From assembly GCA_021414205.1 (NCBI GenBank), contig JAIOOW010000002.1:279062-340170 (forward strand): a DNA stretch of 61,109 nucleotides. The letters are read 5' to 3'. This document shows, one piece after another, positions 41,533 to 51,729 of this stretch. This DNA is from Candidatus Anderseniibacteriota bacterium (GTDB lineage: Bacteria; Patescibacteriota; Andersenbacteria; UBA10190). The number at the start of each line of letters is the position of its first letter. The stretch's first letter is position 1. The notes beneath the pieces were generated by a model. That model was given only the letters and a program-made list of their open reading frames with translations, was not told where the DNA came from and did not search any database. A program made the position numbers and the translations under genes.

Positions 41533-41561
41533 AAAAAAGCCTCGTCGAGAATTCGACGAGG
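41533..41561 (-). terminator. intrinsic terminator
   Basis: A 9-bp perfect stem CCTCGTCGA (41540-41548) / TCGACGAGG (41553-41561), with a run of T on the minus strand after it. It ends the MBL hydrolase gene. Confidence 0.9.
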
Positions 41562-41579
41562 TCGTTATTGACTATTATT

Positions 41580-42389
41580 TTACGTCAGCTGGTATGCGTC
41601 GCCATCACGAGCAATGATGACTTGAAGCCTGCCGGCCGTCGTAGCACCTCTTGCAAAATCTTTAGCAGCTTCGAAACACTGCTCCGGAACATGATTAAGG
41701 ATGAGTCGTCGCACACCCACTCCTCCGACTACTCCGATCCACGAGATGGCGGTATCAAAATCAATGTGTCCGCCTGCGGTTTTCGTTGCTCCTGCCGAAA
41801 GCAAGATCGTATTGCAATCCAGCGCTTCCTGAAACAGCTTTGGCTGCCCATCCAATGGAGCGCAAGCATCGCCGGCGTACAAGAAGGATCGGCCGTCAAG
41901 CACCACTTCGTACGCAACCGATTCATGACCAGGGATGTGCCGAACAGGGATCATGCGCATATTCGCACTGCATCCACTGATGGCAAATGGCATGCTGTCT
42001 TGAATTTCCTCCACCACCATTCCTGGATCTCGAACGGCATCAGCACAATATACGGAGAACAGCGTACCAATACGCTGCTCAAGACCGCTTGGCCCGCGAA
42101 GCGTCAACTTGTTCGGCGTACCATCGAAGTCCTTCGCTTCAAGCGTCCGATGTACCAGAAACGGAATCAGATCGCTCATGTGATCCGGATGGAAATGCGT
42201 GATCCACACTTCATCGATCTCAAGCGGCGAAATGCCGTAGTGCGCCATCTGATGCATCGCGCCGAATCCGCAATCGAGCAGCATATTTTTTGTACCCACC
42301 GTCAGCACAAAGCATGCCGGATGCCGCTCACGCGTCGTCTTCCAATCTCCCGCTCCCAACACTTTTAACTTGAATGTACTATCAGACAT
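41580..42389 (-). CDS. MBL-fold metallohydrolase (RNase Z/arylsulfatase-like branch)
   Basis: A 269-residue metallo-beta-lactamase fold hydrolase. Metal ligands are in VWITHFHPDHMSDLIPFL (HxHxDH), HIPGHESVAYEV and FLYAGDACAP, with a late ILNHVP. The arrangement (VLGAGDW start, single domain) is nearest to the RNase Z/arylsulfatase-type group, whose substrates include RNA 3' ends and phosphodiesters. It is a single-gene unit: TTGACA/TATGGT promoter, AAGGAGG SD five bases before the ATG, own terminator. G/C-rich codon use sets it apart from enolase beside it. Confidence 0.9.
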   Translation of the reverse strand: MSDSTFKLKVLGAGDWKTTRERHPACFVLTVGTKNMLLDCGFGAMHQMAHYGISPLEIDEVWITHFHPDHMSDLIPFLVHRTLEAKDFDGTPNKLTLRGPSGLEQRIGTLFSVYCADAVRDPGMVVEEIQDSMPFAISGCSANMRMIPVRHIPGHESVAYEVVLDGRSFLYAGDACAPLDGQPKLFQEALDCNTILLSAGATKTAGGHIDFDTAISWIGVVGGVGVRRLILNHVPEQCFEAAKDFARGATTAGRLQVIIARDGDAYQLT

Positions 42390-42437
42390 GAAAACCTCCT
42401 TCAGTGCCTATCAAAACAACCGCACAAACCCGAATGC

Positions 42438-42466
42438 ACCATAATGCATGATTCCGTTTTTGTCAA
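42438..42466 (-). promoter_or_regulatory. promoter of the MBL hydrolase gene
   Basis: On the minus strand, TTGACA (42461-42466), 17 bases and TATGGT (42438-42443) give a leader of about 43 bases that includes the SD. Confidence 0.75.
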
Positions 42467-42474
42467 TGTTCTCC

Positions 42475-44325
<1,851 letters not shown>

Positions 44326-44329
<4 letters not shown>

Positions 44330-44499
44330 AGAGAAAACGCCATAATACCTAAGCACATAATACACACAACGTAATACCAAAGACGGATCATAATTGTCGT
44401 CTTCTTTTCAAAATCATCATTGCGCCAATGATACTCGAACAAGGCGCTCATGATCACAAAAAATATAAATTCCGCCAGAAGAATGATAACTGTTGCCAT
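44326..44499 (-). CDS. small membrane protein, 57 residues
   Basis: A short gene from ATG at 44499 to a TGA that overlaps the ATG of the PH-domain gene. The product has two hydrophobic helices ([20 protein letters not shown] and a second near the end, [18 protein letters not shown]) around a charged loop [15 protein letters not shown]. The four-base overlap and the promoter upstream (TATACT 14 bases before the ATG, TTGTCA 15 bases further) support it. The function is unknown; it is likely a partner of the PH-domain protein. Confidence 0.7.
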
Positions 44500-44533
44500 A
44501 ACAATACCGTTTTAGTATATCATGCAGCAGATA

Positions 44534-44539
44534 TTGACA
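44534..44539 (+). promoter_or_regulatory. -35 box of the isomerase promoter
   Basis: TTGACA at 44534-44539 is followed 16-17 bases later by weak -10 candidates (TAACTA or AACTAT). It lies about 90 bases before the ATG at 44629 and overlaps the promoter of the leftward small gene. Confidence 0.5.
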
Positions 44540-44628
44540 AAATAAAAAATATGCATAACTATATGCAAACGGTTGGCATGTTGCCAACTTGTTTGTTGTT
44601 TTTACCCGAATACGAGGAGATTCGACCA

Positions 44629-45630
44629 ATGGGCAGACCCGTAACACTGTTTACTGGACAATGGGGAGACCTGGAGTTGGAGGAACTGTGTAAGAAAGCC
44701 AAGGACTGGGGCTACGACGGCCTGGAACTGGCTTGCTGGGGGAAGGTTCCCCACTTCGACGTTCAGCGAGCATTGAGCGAGCCTGATTACTGCATGAAAA
44801 TCCATGCGCTGCTCGGACGATACGGCCTGAAGGTATTTGCGATCTCTGCACACCTGGTTGGGCAAGCCACACTGGATCACATCGACGCACGGCATAAAGA
44901 AATCTTGCCCGATCACGTATGGGGCAATGGCGATCCGGCAGGCGTCAACGAACGAGCGTGCCAGGAAATGAAAGACACGGCCCGCGCCGCACAGAAATTG
45001 GGCGTCAAGGTTGTGAACGGCTTCACCGGATCGAGCATCTGGCACATGGTTTACGACTTTCCGCCAACGCCCAAATCGATGTACGATGCCGGCTTTGAAC
45101 TGCTGGCGGAACGATGGAACCCAATCCTAGACGTGTTCCAGAGATGCGGTGTGAAGTTCGCGCTCGAAGTTCACCCGACCGAAATTGCGTTCGACATCTA
45201 CACCGCGGAACGAGCACTGGCTGCGCTGAATGATCGCGAAGAATTCGGATTCAATTTCGATCCGAGTCATCTCATTCATCAGGGAATCGACCCTGCCGAA
45301 TTCATCCGCTACTTCCCGAATCGCATCTATCACGTCCACATGAAGGACGCGAAGGTGACACTCAACGGACGATCCGGAATCTTGGCAAGCCACCTGTCGT
45401 TCGGTGATCCGCGCCGCGGCTGGGACTTCCGCAGCATGGGCCGCGGAGGAGTCAACTTCGAAGAAATCATCCGCGCCCTCAACGCCGCCAAGTACTCAGG
45501 ACCCTTGTCAGTTGAATGGGAAGATTCCGGCATGGATCGCGAGCACGGCGCCCGCGAATCGTGCAAGGTCGTCAAGGAACTCGACTTCCCATCTTCAGAT
45601 CGAGCATTCGACGCCGCATTTGCGGAATAG
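44629..45630 (+). CDS. sugar phosphate isomerase/epimerase (xylose isomerase-like TIM barrel)
   Basis: A 333-residue TIM-barrel protein of the AP endonuclease 2/xylose isomerase-like family. Metal and substrate residues are in [53 protein letters not shown] and [17 protein letters not shown] chose the ATG at 44629 because GAGGAG lies nine bases upstream and the family motif starts at once; longer in-frame extensions are AT-rich and non-homologous. G/C-rich codon use strongly unlike its neighbours suggests lateral transfer. It is a single-gene unit with its own terminator. The substrate is unknown. Confidence 0.9.
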   Translation: MGRPVTLFTGQWGDLELEELCKKAKDWGYDGLELACWGKVPHFDVQRALSEPDYCMKIHALLGRYGLKVFAISAHLVGQATLDHIDARHKEILPDHVWGNGDPAGVNERACQEMKDTARAAQKLGVKVVNGFTGSSIWHMVYDFPPTPKSMYDAGFELLAERWNPILDVFQRCGVKFALEVHPTEIAFDIYTAERALAALNDREEFGFNFDPSHLIHQGIDPAEFIRYFPNRIYHVHMKDAKVTLNGRSGILASHLSFGDPRRGWDFRSMGRGGVNFEEIIRALNAAKYSGPLSVEWEDSGMDREHGARESCKVVKELDFPSSDRAFDAAFAE

Positions 45631-45662
45631 AATCTTCAATACAACAACGCCGCTCTTTACCT

Positions 45663-45692
45663 CCGCAGGAATCCACTTCATTGTGAATCCTG
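45663..45692 (+). terminator. intrinsic terminator
   Basis: CCGCAGGA-TC pairs with GA-TCCTGCGG in an imperfect long stem, followed by a T run. It ends the isomerase gene. Confidence 0.85.
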
Positions 45693-45700
45693 CGGATTTT

Positions 45701-47116
45701 TTATTCCCGCTTTCTACCCTCTATTTCTAATAACGCTACTACCCCGATCGGCGCAGCATACGCCATATATTGCGCAAACCATACAGAATGGAAATTTAAA
45801 AACACGAGAAATGCCAATAATGACGCCGTAAAAAATCCAACATATTTTCGCGCATACACAACATATACAAGCCCGAGCAATACCAGCAACTCCACTTTCG
45901 AAGATGGGCCTACGAGGCCAAGAAATGCATCAACAGAAGGCACAGAGAAGTGGGTGACCGGTCCGCGCGTAAACGAGAACGCCATGCTCTTCAGAAAAGA
46001 TGTAATATTCGCAACCATAAACGGTATAGAAACAGCAAGTGGAATCAAAATAAGACTGAGTGCTCCAAGAAAAGTTTTTTTAATCCGATCTTTCGAGGAA
46101 GTTGCCTGCCATAATGCGATCACATACAACGGCAATAAGATTGCAGAAATATGTCGAAACGAAAGCGATAATCCGAAAAGAAACAAACTCAAGTACGGAC
46201 GCTTTTTAAGAAGCAGCAAAGATAGAACGAGAAAAAATATGGGAATAAAATCAAACAACCCAACCGTTGCAATATAGAGCGACCAACGATTCAATAAGAA
46301 AAATAAAGCTCCAAAAAACGCGAGAACATACCATCCTCTTTTCCAAAAAACAGAAAACAGCAGCCCCGCAGTAGCTAATGCGAATAATAAGAATACCGGC
46401 CGCCAAAATGCTATCCAACTTGAGTACGTATCCAGCCCTGCCCATTGCGACAACGCAGATACTAGATAAAACGAGGGTAAGTATGTTGCGTAACTGCTAT
46501 TATCCTGCAAATTGCCTGATAAAATCCTATCGTACGGATTCTTACCATGAATGATGTCACTTCCCGCGTCATATGTAAGCGCGATATCCGTCCCCACTGT
46601 ATTTATATGCAGTATCTGCTCAATAAAAGAAATGATCTGCGGTCGAGGAGCAAGAACACGATACGACAGTTCGTGTGTATCATTAAAATATCGGATAAAC
46701 AGCGGATGCTTTTCTAACAGCGATGATGCTGTAAGAGTAATGGCGGCGGGTTGGGCAGGATCGAGCGAAATTGACGCAAATCGAAATCGTAATTTATCGC
46801 TCGATAACACATCCCCTAGCTTTGAATCTATAATACGAATAACGCTTCCATCTTCTCGAGAAATCACAAGAGTGAGCATTGTCGTATTCGGCAGCTGATT
46901 CGCATTTTCTACCTGGATATCTATCCCGTCTACAATTCGAATAGATATAGGAAGTACTTGCGATACAGGATGCTCTGCATATACGGACACCGACGTATTA
47001 TCTTTAACTTGTTCGTACACCGGCGTCGGAATCAGCCACAGGCACCATACGAGCACGGCAAGAAACCCTCCTGCTTTTACCAACACCTCTCGAATACGCC
47101 AAGCAGATTCTTCCAT
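45701..47116 (-). CDS. polytopic glycosyltransferase-like membrane protein
   Basis: A 471-residue protein. An N-terminal helix (about 12-30) is followed by an extracytoplasmic beta-rich stretch of about 130 residues and then eight or more helices. GNDxPYD-like motifs of GT-C mannosyltransferases are partly visible (TYDAGSDIIHGKNPYDRIL, then FRHISAILLPLYVIALW). That suggests a DUF2029/GT-C membrane transferase that uses lipid-linked sugars, at moderate confidence. TAGAGT ends six bases before the ATG and GTGACA lies 16 bases further up, inside the previous gene. Confidence 0.72.
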   Translation of the reverse strand: MEESAWRIREVLVKAGGFLAVLVWCLWLIPTPVYEQVKDNTSVSVYAEHPVSQVLPISIRIVDGIDIQVENANQLPNTTMLTLVISREDGSVIRIIDSKLGDVLSSDKLRFRFASISLDPAQPAAITLTASSLLEKHPLFIRYFNDTHELSYRVLAPRPQIISFIEQILHINTVGTDIALTYDAGSDIIHGKNPYDRILSGNLQDNSSYATYLPSFYLVSALSQWAGLDTYSSWIAFWRPVFLLFALATAGLLFSVFWKRGWYVLAFFGALFFLLNRWSLYIATVGLFDFIPIFFLVLSLLLLKKRPYLSLFLFGLSLSFRHISAILLPLYVIALWQATSSKDRIKKTFLGALSLILIPLAVSIPFMVANITSFLKSMAFSFTRGPVTHFSVPSVDAFLGLVGPSSKVELLVLLGLVYVVYARKYVGFFTASLLAFLVFLNFHSVWFAQYMAYAAPIGVVALLEIEGRKRE

Positions 47117-47122
47117 GCCCTT

Positions 47123-47150
47123 ACTCTAGCACGAGTAGTTAGAATGTCAC
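47123..47150 (-). promoter_or_regulatory. promoter inside the MliC gene end, predicted leaderless
   Basis: On the minus strand, GTGACA (47145-47150), 16 bases, TAGAGT (47123-47128) and six bases precede the ATG at 47116. The -35 is within the last codons of the upstream gene. Confidence 0.65.
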
Positions 47151-47966
47151 CGTCTGCGCAATTTGGTCTAGTACCGTATCTGGGGTGAATACATCGCGCT
47201 CCGCCTGGCATTCTTGCTGCTTCGGCTGATCATAATTTGCACACTGCACCAATCGAAGAGAAAACGTCAGGATAACCGTTGTATCCCCCTTGTACCATGC
47301 ATACGCATATTGATTATACATACTCCCCGCAGCCCCTTCTGAGCTTGTCGTAAGGCAATACGTGGTGCCGTTTATTGTCTTCTGCTCCGTCTTTCCTCCT
47401 CTTGCTATTTCAGAACCTGCCTGCGTGCATGCAAACGGTTCGTGCGTCACTTGTATCTTTGGCGGCCAATCTACTAGGCTAATATACTTGGTTGGAATAG
47501 TGGGTGGATATTGAAACGAAGTATGCTGCGCAGTATCGGTAATAGTCTTCCATGTTGTACGATCAACTGTTCCGGGAAGAGCGCAATTTGCAAATGTCGT
47601 TGCATCTCCTTCTGTAATAAATGCGGTATCTCCTTTATTCCAGAACACAATACTTTCATCTGCATTCGCATATCGAGCACCACTTGCGGACATCGCATGA
47701 GGAAGCGACATAGCTCTGCCATCGCTCAACTTTAAGTCAACACGAGTATCGTTATCGAGATAAAACGTAGCTTGCACAGTCTTGCCGGCATCGCATGCAA
47801 ACGTAACAGTTTTAGCCGTGCCCGCAGGGGTCGGGGAACTAGAAGCTATGGGCGTTGCAGTAGGCACTACAGCGGGCTTCGTGTAATTTGCGCCATACCA
47901 CACGGCAAGCGCAATACCTGCAATGATGATCAATGCCGCCGCCGCATACGTAAGAGAGTTTTTCAT
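47139..47966 (-). CDS. membrane-anchored MliC-like lysozyme inhibitor protein
   Basis: A 275-residue exported protein with an N-terminal anchor (about 7-25) and a PT/PS-rich linker. An MliC-type domain follows (about 50-130): VTFACDAGKTVQATFYLDND, LKLSDGRAMSLPHAMSASGARY, FWNKGDTAFITE, ending in a paired cysteine. The domain inhibits C-type lysozyme in proteobacteria. A second domain of about 130 residues with four cysteines (HEPFACTQAGSE, TYCLTTS, VQCANYDQPKQQEC) is unrecognised. The ATG overlaps the DUF4342 stop (ATGA). Family membership is read from motifs. Confidence 0.8.
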   Translation of the reverse strand: MKNSLTYAAAALIIIAGIALAVWYGANYTKPAVVPTATPIASSSPTPAGTAKTVTFACDAGKTVQATFYLDNDTRVDLKLSDGRAMSLPHAMSASGARYANADESIVFWNKGDTAFITEGDATTFANCALPGTVDRTTWKTITDTAQHTSFQYPPTIPTKYISLVDWPPKIQVTHEPFACTQAGSEIARGGKTEQKTINGTTYCLTTSSEGAAGSMYNQYAYAWYKGDTTVILTFSLRLVQCANYDQPKQQECQAERDVFTPDTVLDQIAQTVTF

Positions 47967-48214
47967 GCCCTGCGTTCAACGACAATCGTGCACTTGGTAA
48001 CAAGCGCTGCCAGAGCGCCTACGGCAGCAAGCACTGGAGCCAGTACAGTTCCAATTATTGCAACCGTAAGAGGAATGACTATCAACACCACTCCGTTCTC
48101 GTCCTTAATAGTAATTCTTCGAACATTTCCTTCTTTAATGAGTCGCTTGATCGTTTCAACGATTCTATCGCCATCCATCTTAAATTCTTCTTTGGTTGTT
48201 TTTTCTTCATCCAT
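47963..48214 (-). CDS. DUF4342 protein
   Basis: An 83-residue protein with a charged N-terminus and a C-terminal hydrophobic helix. FKMDGDRIVETIKRLIKEGNVRRITIKDE followed by VIPLTVAIIGTVLAPVLAAVGALAALVTKCTIVVER is the DUF4342 signature. The role is unknown; the family often sits near membrane stress genes. It leads the operon with the MliC-like gene (4-base overlap). TTGCAA, 16 bases, TACGGT and six bases precede the ATG. A TATATA closer to the ATG blurs the -10 assignment. Confidence 0.88.
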   Translation of the reverse strand: MDEEKTTKEEFKMDGDRIVETIKRLIKEGNVRRITIKDENGVVLIVIPLTVAIIGTVLAPVLAAVGALAALVTKCTIVVERRA

Positions 48215-48220
48215 ATATAT

Positions 48221-48248
48221 ACCGTACGCTCCCTAATTCCTATTGCAA
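48221..48248 (-). promoter_or_regulatory. promoter of the DUF4342/MliC operon, probably leaderless
   Basis: On the minus strand, TTGCAA (48243-48248), 16 bases and TACGGT (48221-48226) are followed by six bases and the ATG at 48214. There is no SD. Confidence 0.5.
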
Positions 48249-48279
48249 GGTATTTCAGCTACCATATGCATATACCTGT

Positions 48280-48756
48280 ATGAACATGCTTCTCAAAGTA
48301 CTTACTATCACGCTCCTAGCTGCCGCAATAGTTATAAGTATACTCACCCTCAATTGGCGCACGCAGGTCGCACAAGCACCAACTCCTCTGCCTGCATCTC
48401 CTCAACCAAGCATCAGTAACAACCCGGAGAAATCAGACACTATTCGAGTTACAACCCCACAACCAAACGAAATAACCGCCGGCACAATTAGTGTTGCCGG
48501 AGAAGCTCGAGGAACATGGTTTTTTGAAGCATCGTTCCCAATTCAGCTTGAAGATGCCTCAGGAAAAATAATTTCATCAACTACAGCCCAAGCCCAAAGC
48601 GACTGGATGACGACTGACTTTGTTCCGTTCAAAGCAACCCTTGCTGCTCCTCGAGAATTTACTGGCTCCGCAACCCTTGTACTAAAAAAAGACAATCCAT
48701 CCGGATTACCGCAAAACGACGAAACATTTAAAATTCCAATCACCGTAAAAAAGTAA
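48280..48756 (+). CDS. membrane-anchored Gmad2-domain protein
   Basis: A 158-residue exported protein with a hydrophobic N-terminus (about 5-25), a short PT/PS-rich linker (35-55) and a C-terminal Gmad2 domain. That domain is the Ig-like domain of spore germination proteins. It contains RVTTPQPNEITAGTISVAGEARGTWFFEASFPIQLEDA, DFVPFKATLAAP, ATLVLKKDNPSG and FKIPITV. The domain serves extracellular binding; the partner is unknown. The start at 48280 is chosen because the hydrophobic segment begins two residues later. It diverges from the DUF4342 operon. Confidence 0.85.
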   Translation: MNMLLKVLTITLLAAAIVISILTLNWRTQVAQAPTPLPASPQPSISNNPEKSDTIRVTTPQPNEITAGTISVAGEARGTWFFEASFPIQLEDASGKIISSTTAQAQSDWMTTDFVPFKATLAAPREFTGSATLVLKKDNPSGLPQNDETFKIPITVKK

Positions 48757-48793
48757 TAAAAACGCGAACTTAGCGGCATTGCCCAAGATAGTC

Positions 48794-48893
48794 TTTACAA
48801 AATAGATAAAATAATCTATAGTATAAACGATAGCCTATTACGGTCATTTACGACTGTTTTCGCAAGAATTTTTAAGAATAGGCAATTAACACT
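48794..48893 (+). promoter_or_regulatory. promoter and long 5' leader of the ATP-grasp gene
   Basis: TTTACA (48794-48799), 17 bases and TATAGT (48817-48822) give a leader of about 65 bases. GCCTATT near its 5' end can pair with AATAGGC near the start codon, closing a structured leader. No SD stands alone. Confidence 0.55.
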
Positions 48894-49910
48894 ATGGTAT
48901 CAGCACAAGAGCTAGAAAATATACGCGTGCCTACATTTTCGATTTCCACATCGCTTATCATCAATGCTGCACGCGAAAAAGGACTCAAGTTCGAACCGCT
49001 CCCCGAGCGAGCATTCCGCATATCCAAAGGCGTAACCTCCCATTACTTCAAAGGGACGAGCTTCCCATGCAATAACATGGTCGCATCTCAACTTTCGAAT
49101 AATAAATATTTTCTGCGAAAAGTGTTAAAAAAACACAACATTCCCGCACCCAAGACAATTCGGCTTCAGTATGCATCCCAATGGGAAAAAGCAATCGCCG
49201 GATCGCTAAAATTTCCACTGGTCGTAAAACCGACATCAGCCTCGCATGCACACGGATCGTCCATGAATATTATTTCTGCCGACGAATTGCGCCGAGCAGT
49301 ACGCCGAGCATTTGATTATATGAAAAAGAATAATGCTGGAACACGAGTGCTCGTAGAAGAATTTTTTGAGGGTAACGATCTTCGCTTCTTTGTTATTGGA
49401 AATAAAGTTGTATCCGTAGTACAACGGGAACCTGCGTATGTCATCGGCGATGGCGTAAACAAGATTCGAAAACTTATCACAGACTTCAATCAAGAATGGC
49501 GCTCGCCTATTAAGTACGACTTACCTCTATGCCCAATCCCCATAGATACCGAAACTGCTCGACGCCTGCATAGGCAAAAAAAGACGCTTAATTCTATTCC
49601 GAAAAAAGGAGAAAAAGTTACGCTGCGATGGAACGCAAACGTGAGTACCGGCGGGCGCGCCATTGATGTAACAGATATCGTGCATCCAAGCCTCAAAAAA
49701 ATTGCTATTCAAATAGCGCATATCGCAAAGCTTGAAATTACTGGGGTAGATATTCTATGTAAAGATATTACTTCAAAAGACACTTCCGCAAAAAATATTT
49801 GCGTACTGGAAACAAACGACTCTCCCGGTATCGACATCCATCACTTTCCGTTTGAAGGCAAGGGCAAAAATATATCCTCAATGATCTTAGATTATATATT
49901 TGACATTTAG
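48894..49910 (+). CDS. ATP-grasp ligase (cyanophycin synthetase/glutathione synthetase-like)
   Basis: A 338-residue ATP-grasp enzyme. ATP-binding elements are FPLVVKPTSASHAHGSSMNI, RVLVEEFFEGNDLRFFVIGNKVVSVVQRE and GDGVNKIRKLI, and the magnesium/substrate end is RWNANVSTGGRAIDVTDIVHPSL with ITGVDILCKD and VLETNDSPGID. This set matches the ATP-grasp half of cyanophycin synthetase and related peptide ligases. It lacks the Mur-ligase half, so a small amide-bond ligase is likely. The amino acid substrate is unknown. It stands alone behind its own promoter and structured leader. Confidence 0.88.
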   Translation: MVSAQELENIRVPTFSISTSLIINAAREKGLKFEPLPERAFRISKGVTSHYFKGTSFPCNNMVASQLSNNKYFLRKVLKKHNIPAPKTIRLQYASQWEKAIAGSLKFPLVVKPTSASHAHGSSMNIISADELRRAVRRAFDYMKKNNAGTRVLVEEFFEGNDLRFFVIGNKVVSVVQREPAYVIGDGVNKIRKLITDFNQEWRSPIKYDLPLCPIPIDTETARRLHRQKKTLNSIPKKGEKVTLRWNANVSTGGRAIDVTDIVHPSLKKIAIQIAHIAKLEITGVDILCKDITSKDTSAKNICVLETNDSPGIDIHHFPFEGKGKNISSMILDYIFDI

Positions 49911-49928
49911 TATAAATAGTGCTATAAT
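49900..49928 (+). promoter_or_regulatory. perfect-consensus sigma70 promoter
   Basis: TTGACA (49900-49905), 17 bases and TATAAT (49923-49928) lie partly in the end of the ATP-grasp gene. It drives the small gene at 49987. Confidence 0.9.
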
Positions 49929-49986
49929 TGAACGTTGCTGAAATTCAGATATTTTCACCTTCCACCTGCCCCTTGAAAGGAAATCC

Positions 49987-50301
49987 GTGAACGAAAACCC
50001 TGCCCTCCAGTCGCTGGTAGTAATGTGCGTAATCATGGCCGGGTTTGGGATCATAATCAAACATGACCCATTCTGGCTCATCCGACCTCTCGGAAGATAC
50101 GCTGGCAAACTTGCAAAACGCTTTATCGGTGCGTGCTACAAATTTTCAAAGAGATCGACTGTGTCGCTTTGGAAAATTATGACAAACCAGCATAAAGCAA
50201 TCATTACGAGAATCGTTTGCGGTATTGCAATGGTTCCGTTAGCCATAACAACCGCACTATTATTCCTCCCTGCTGACCTGATTGGCAGCGGAAAGAAGTA
50301 A
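49987..50301 (+). CDS. small hypothetical membrane protein, single-gene unit
   Basis: A 104-residue protein with two hydrophobic helices (about 8-26 and 76-96) and a basic middle (GRYAGKLAKRFIGACYKFSKRSTV). The start is GTG at 49987 with AAAGGA about six bases upstream. The promoter is a perfect consensus, so expression is expected to be high. A hairpin terminator follows. I do not recognise the family. The topology (two helices, basic loop) resembles small membrane stress proteins and some toxins, but no toxin motif is visible. Confidence 0.7.
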   Translation: MNENPALQSLVVMCVIMAGFGIIIKHDPFWLIRPLGRYAGKLAKRFIGACYKFSKRSTVSLWKIMTNQHKAIITRIVCGIAMVPLAITTALLFLPADLIGSGKK

Positions 50302-50333
50302 GAGGGACACTCGCATGTTACCTCTCGCACACA

Positions 50334-50366
50334 TCGCCCGATGTTTACATCTGGGCGATTTTTTAT
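50334..50366 (+). terminator. intrinsic terminator
   Basis: TCGCCC-GATG pairs with CATC-TGGGCGA around a TTTA loop and a T run follows. It ends the small membrane protein gene. Confidence 0.85.
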
Positions 50367-50369
50367 GTA

Positions 50370-50416
50370 AAAAAAGAACCCGTCCTGTCACTCACGGTGA
50401 GCAACAGGTACGGGTT
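50370..50416 (-). terminator. intrinsic terminator
   Basis: A two-part stem (AACCCGT/ACGGGTT and CCTGT/ACAGG, 50377-50416) is followed on the minus strand by CTTTTTTT. It ends the gene at 50466. Confidence 0.85.
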
Positions 50417-50465
50417 TACAAGGATCAAACGAAAATCGCACTTCTTCGCAAATGACGCGGCGAAA

Positions 50466-50864
50466 TTAGGTGCGAACGACCGACAGCACTGGTTGGCGGG
50501 TCACGACGAGGCCGTATTTCGCAGCGGCACAAACCTTGGTAATGGCACACTCGAAGTCTCGAACTCCCGGCGAAGTCGTCGCCGGAGTCTGCTTCGTAAT
50601 GCGCGTCAAGGGGGTTGCCAGGGCGACGTCGGCGATCGTTGTTGCCGGAGTCACGGAATTGTTCACGGTCAGGGCGCCGGCAATGTCGGGCAGGACGACC
50701 GAAGGTTGGACCATTTCGCTTGTCAGCAGATTAACCTGGCCTTCAGCGGCCTTTTGGACGACGGTCGCACCCTTGGCGACGGCGGAACCACACAGCAGCA
50801 AACCGACGGATAGCACGCAGACGCAAAAGGCGATCGGAACAAAATGACCAAGCGTTCTCTTCAT
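50466..50864 (-). CDS. secreted hypothetical protein, single-gene unit
   Basis: A 132-residue protein with an N-terminal signal peptide (MKRTLGHFVPIAFCVCVLSV then LLLCGSAVAKG). The exported part is valine/threonine/alanine-rich with two cysteines (FECAITKVCAAA), probably one disulfide. Frames on the other strand are also open here, but this one has AAGGAAG six bases before its ATG, a signal peptide and a terminator right after its stop. The function is unknown. It is a G/C-rich single-gene unit like those at 7.7-14.9 kb. Confidence 0.65.
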   Translation of the reverse strand: MKRTLGHFVPIAFCVCVLSVGLLLCGSAVAKGATVVQKAAEGQVNLLTSEMVQPSVVLPDIAGALTVNNSVTPATTIADVALATPLTRITKQTPATTSPGVRDFECAITKVCAAAKYGLVVTRQPVLSVVRT

Positions 50865-51147
50865 GGGAAACTTCCTTTTTTGCGTAACAATCGAACAGTC
50901 GTTTTGCCTGAACATGGGAGCATCTGTACTCCAAACGTTTCGTACTACGAAGAAGGGTCCTTATTCCTTCTTAATAACGTATTTGGTTTTCAATGTTCAA
51001 GCAAAATCGGCACTTCCTGCAGTATATATAGCCTATATTTTTCGTCAAGCATTTTTTTGGGCCACCACGTACCCACCCCCTTCACCGCATATTCATATTC
51101 ATTTTGTATAGTAGGAACGCAACTAACTCGTAACATATCCAACATTT

Positions 51148-51651
51148 ATGAAATCATTTAAAAAACCGCTTATTGCTATCGCAACCGTTGCCGTGCTGGG
51201 CACCGGTACAGCAGTGGGCATACAAACAGCCCATGCGGCTACTCCGCCAGCTCGCACAAGCCTTATCGATGCGCTGGTAGCAAAGTTTCATTTGAACAAA
51301 TCAGACGTGGAGACAGTATTCAAACAAACCCACGAAGAAAACATGGCTAGCCGCCAACAAGCATTTACCGATCGCTTAACCCAAGCCGTAAAAGACGGCA
51401 AACTTACCCAAGCACAAGCTGATGCCATCACTGCTAAACAAGCAGAAGTAAAAGCATTCATGGATTCCCTAAAAGATAAAGCACCCGCTGAACGCAAAAC
51501 GGCCATTAAGCAAGAGCAAAAAGATCTCGCAACATGGGCAAAAGATAACGATATTCCTGCACAATTTACACACATCGCCAGGCCAATGATGGGCCATGGG
51601 ATGGGGTTTGAACGCCCTATGGGGAACGCAATGCACCCGGACGCTCAATAG
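51148..51651 (+). CDS. exported helical protein of unknown function
   Basis: A 167-residue protein with a signal peptide (hydrophobic 7-24, ending AHAA). The mature part is a charged helical protein, with SLIDALVAKFHLNKSDVETVFKQ, then DRLTQAVKDGKLTQAQADAITAKQAEVKAFMDSLKDK. The helix-turn pattern KxGKLTQAQADAI resembles DUF2680 and other short secreted helical repeats. The end is methionine/glycine/histidine-rich (HIARPMMGHGMGFERPMGNAM), a possible metal-binding tail by composition only. TATAGT lies about 30 bases before the ATG. It stands alone. Confidence 0.72.
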   Translation: MKSFKKPLIAIATVAVLGTGTAVGIQTAHAATPPARTSLIDALVAKFHLNKSDVETVFKQTHEENMASRQQAFTDRLTQAVKDGKLTQAQADAITAKQAEVKAFMDSLKDKAPAERKTAIKQEQKDLATWAKDNDIPAQFTHIARPMMGHGMGFERPMGNAMHPDAQ

Positions 51652-51729
51652 TCCATACATAATGCATTTGCACAACTAGGTGGTTTTAGTGCTAGAATAT
51701 GGAGATAGATTTTCTAACGTCACCATACT

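Noticed and set aside
44428-44628. N-terminal extension of the sugar isomerase
   Set aside because: The added 67 residues are AT-rich, contain no family sequence and would include the promoter region. GAGGAG precedes the ATG at 44629.
49987-50301. Toxin of a toxin-antitoxin pair
   Set aside because: It is a small two-helix protein with a strong promoter, but no antitoxin gene or antisense RNA signal is visible.
50397-50847. Rightward frames opposite the secreted protein gene at 50466
   Set aside because: They lack an SD and signal features and run through the terminator hairpin. The leftward frame has signal peptide, SD and terminator.
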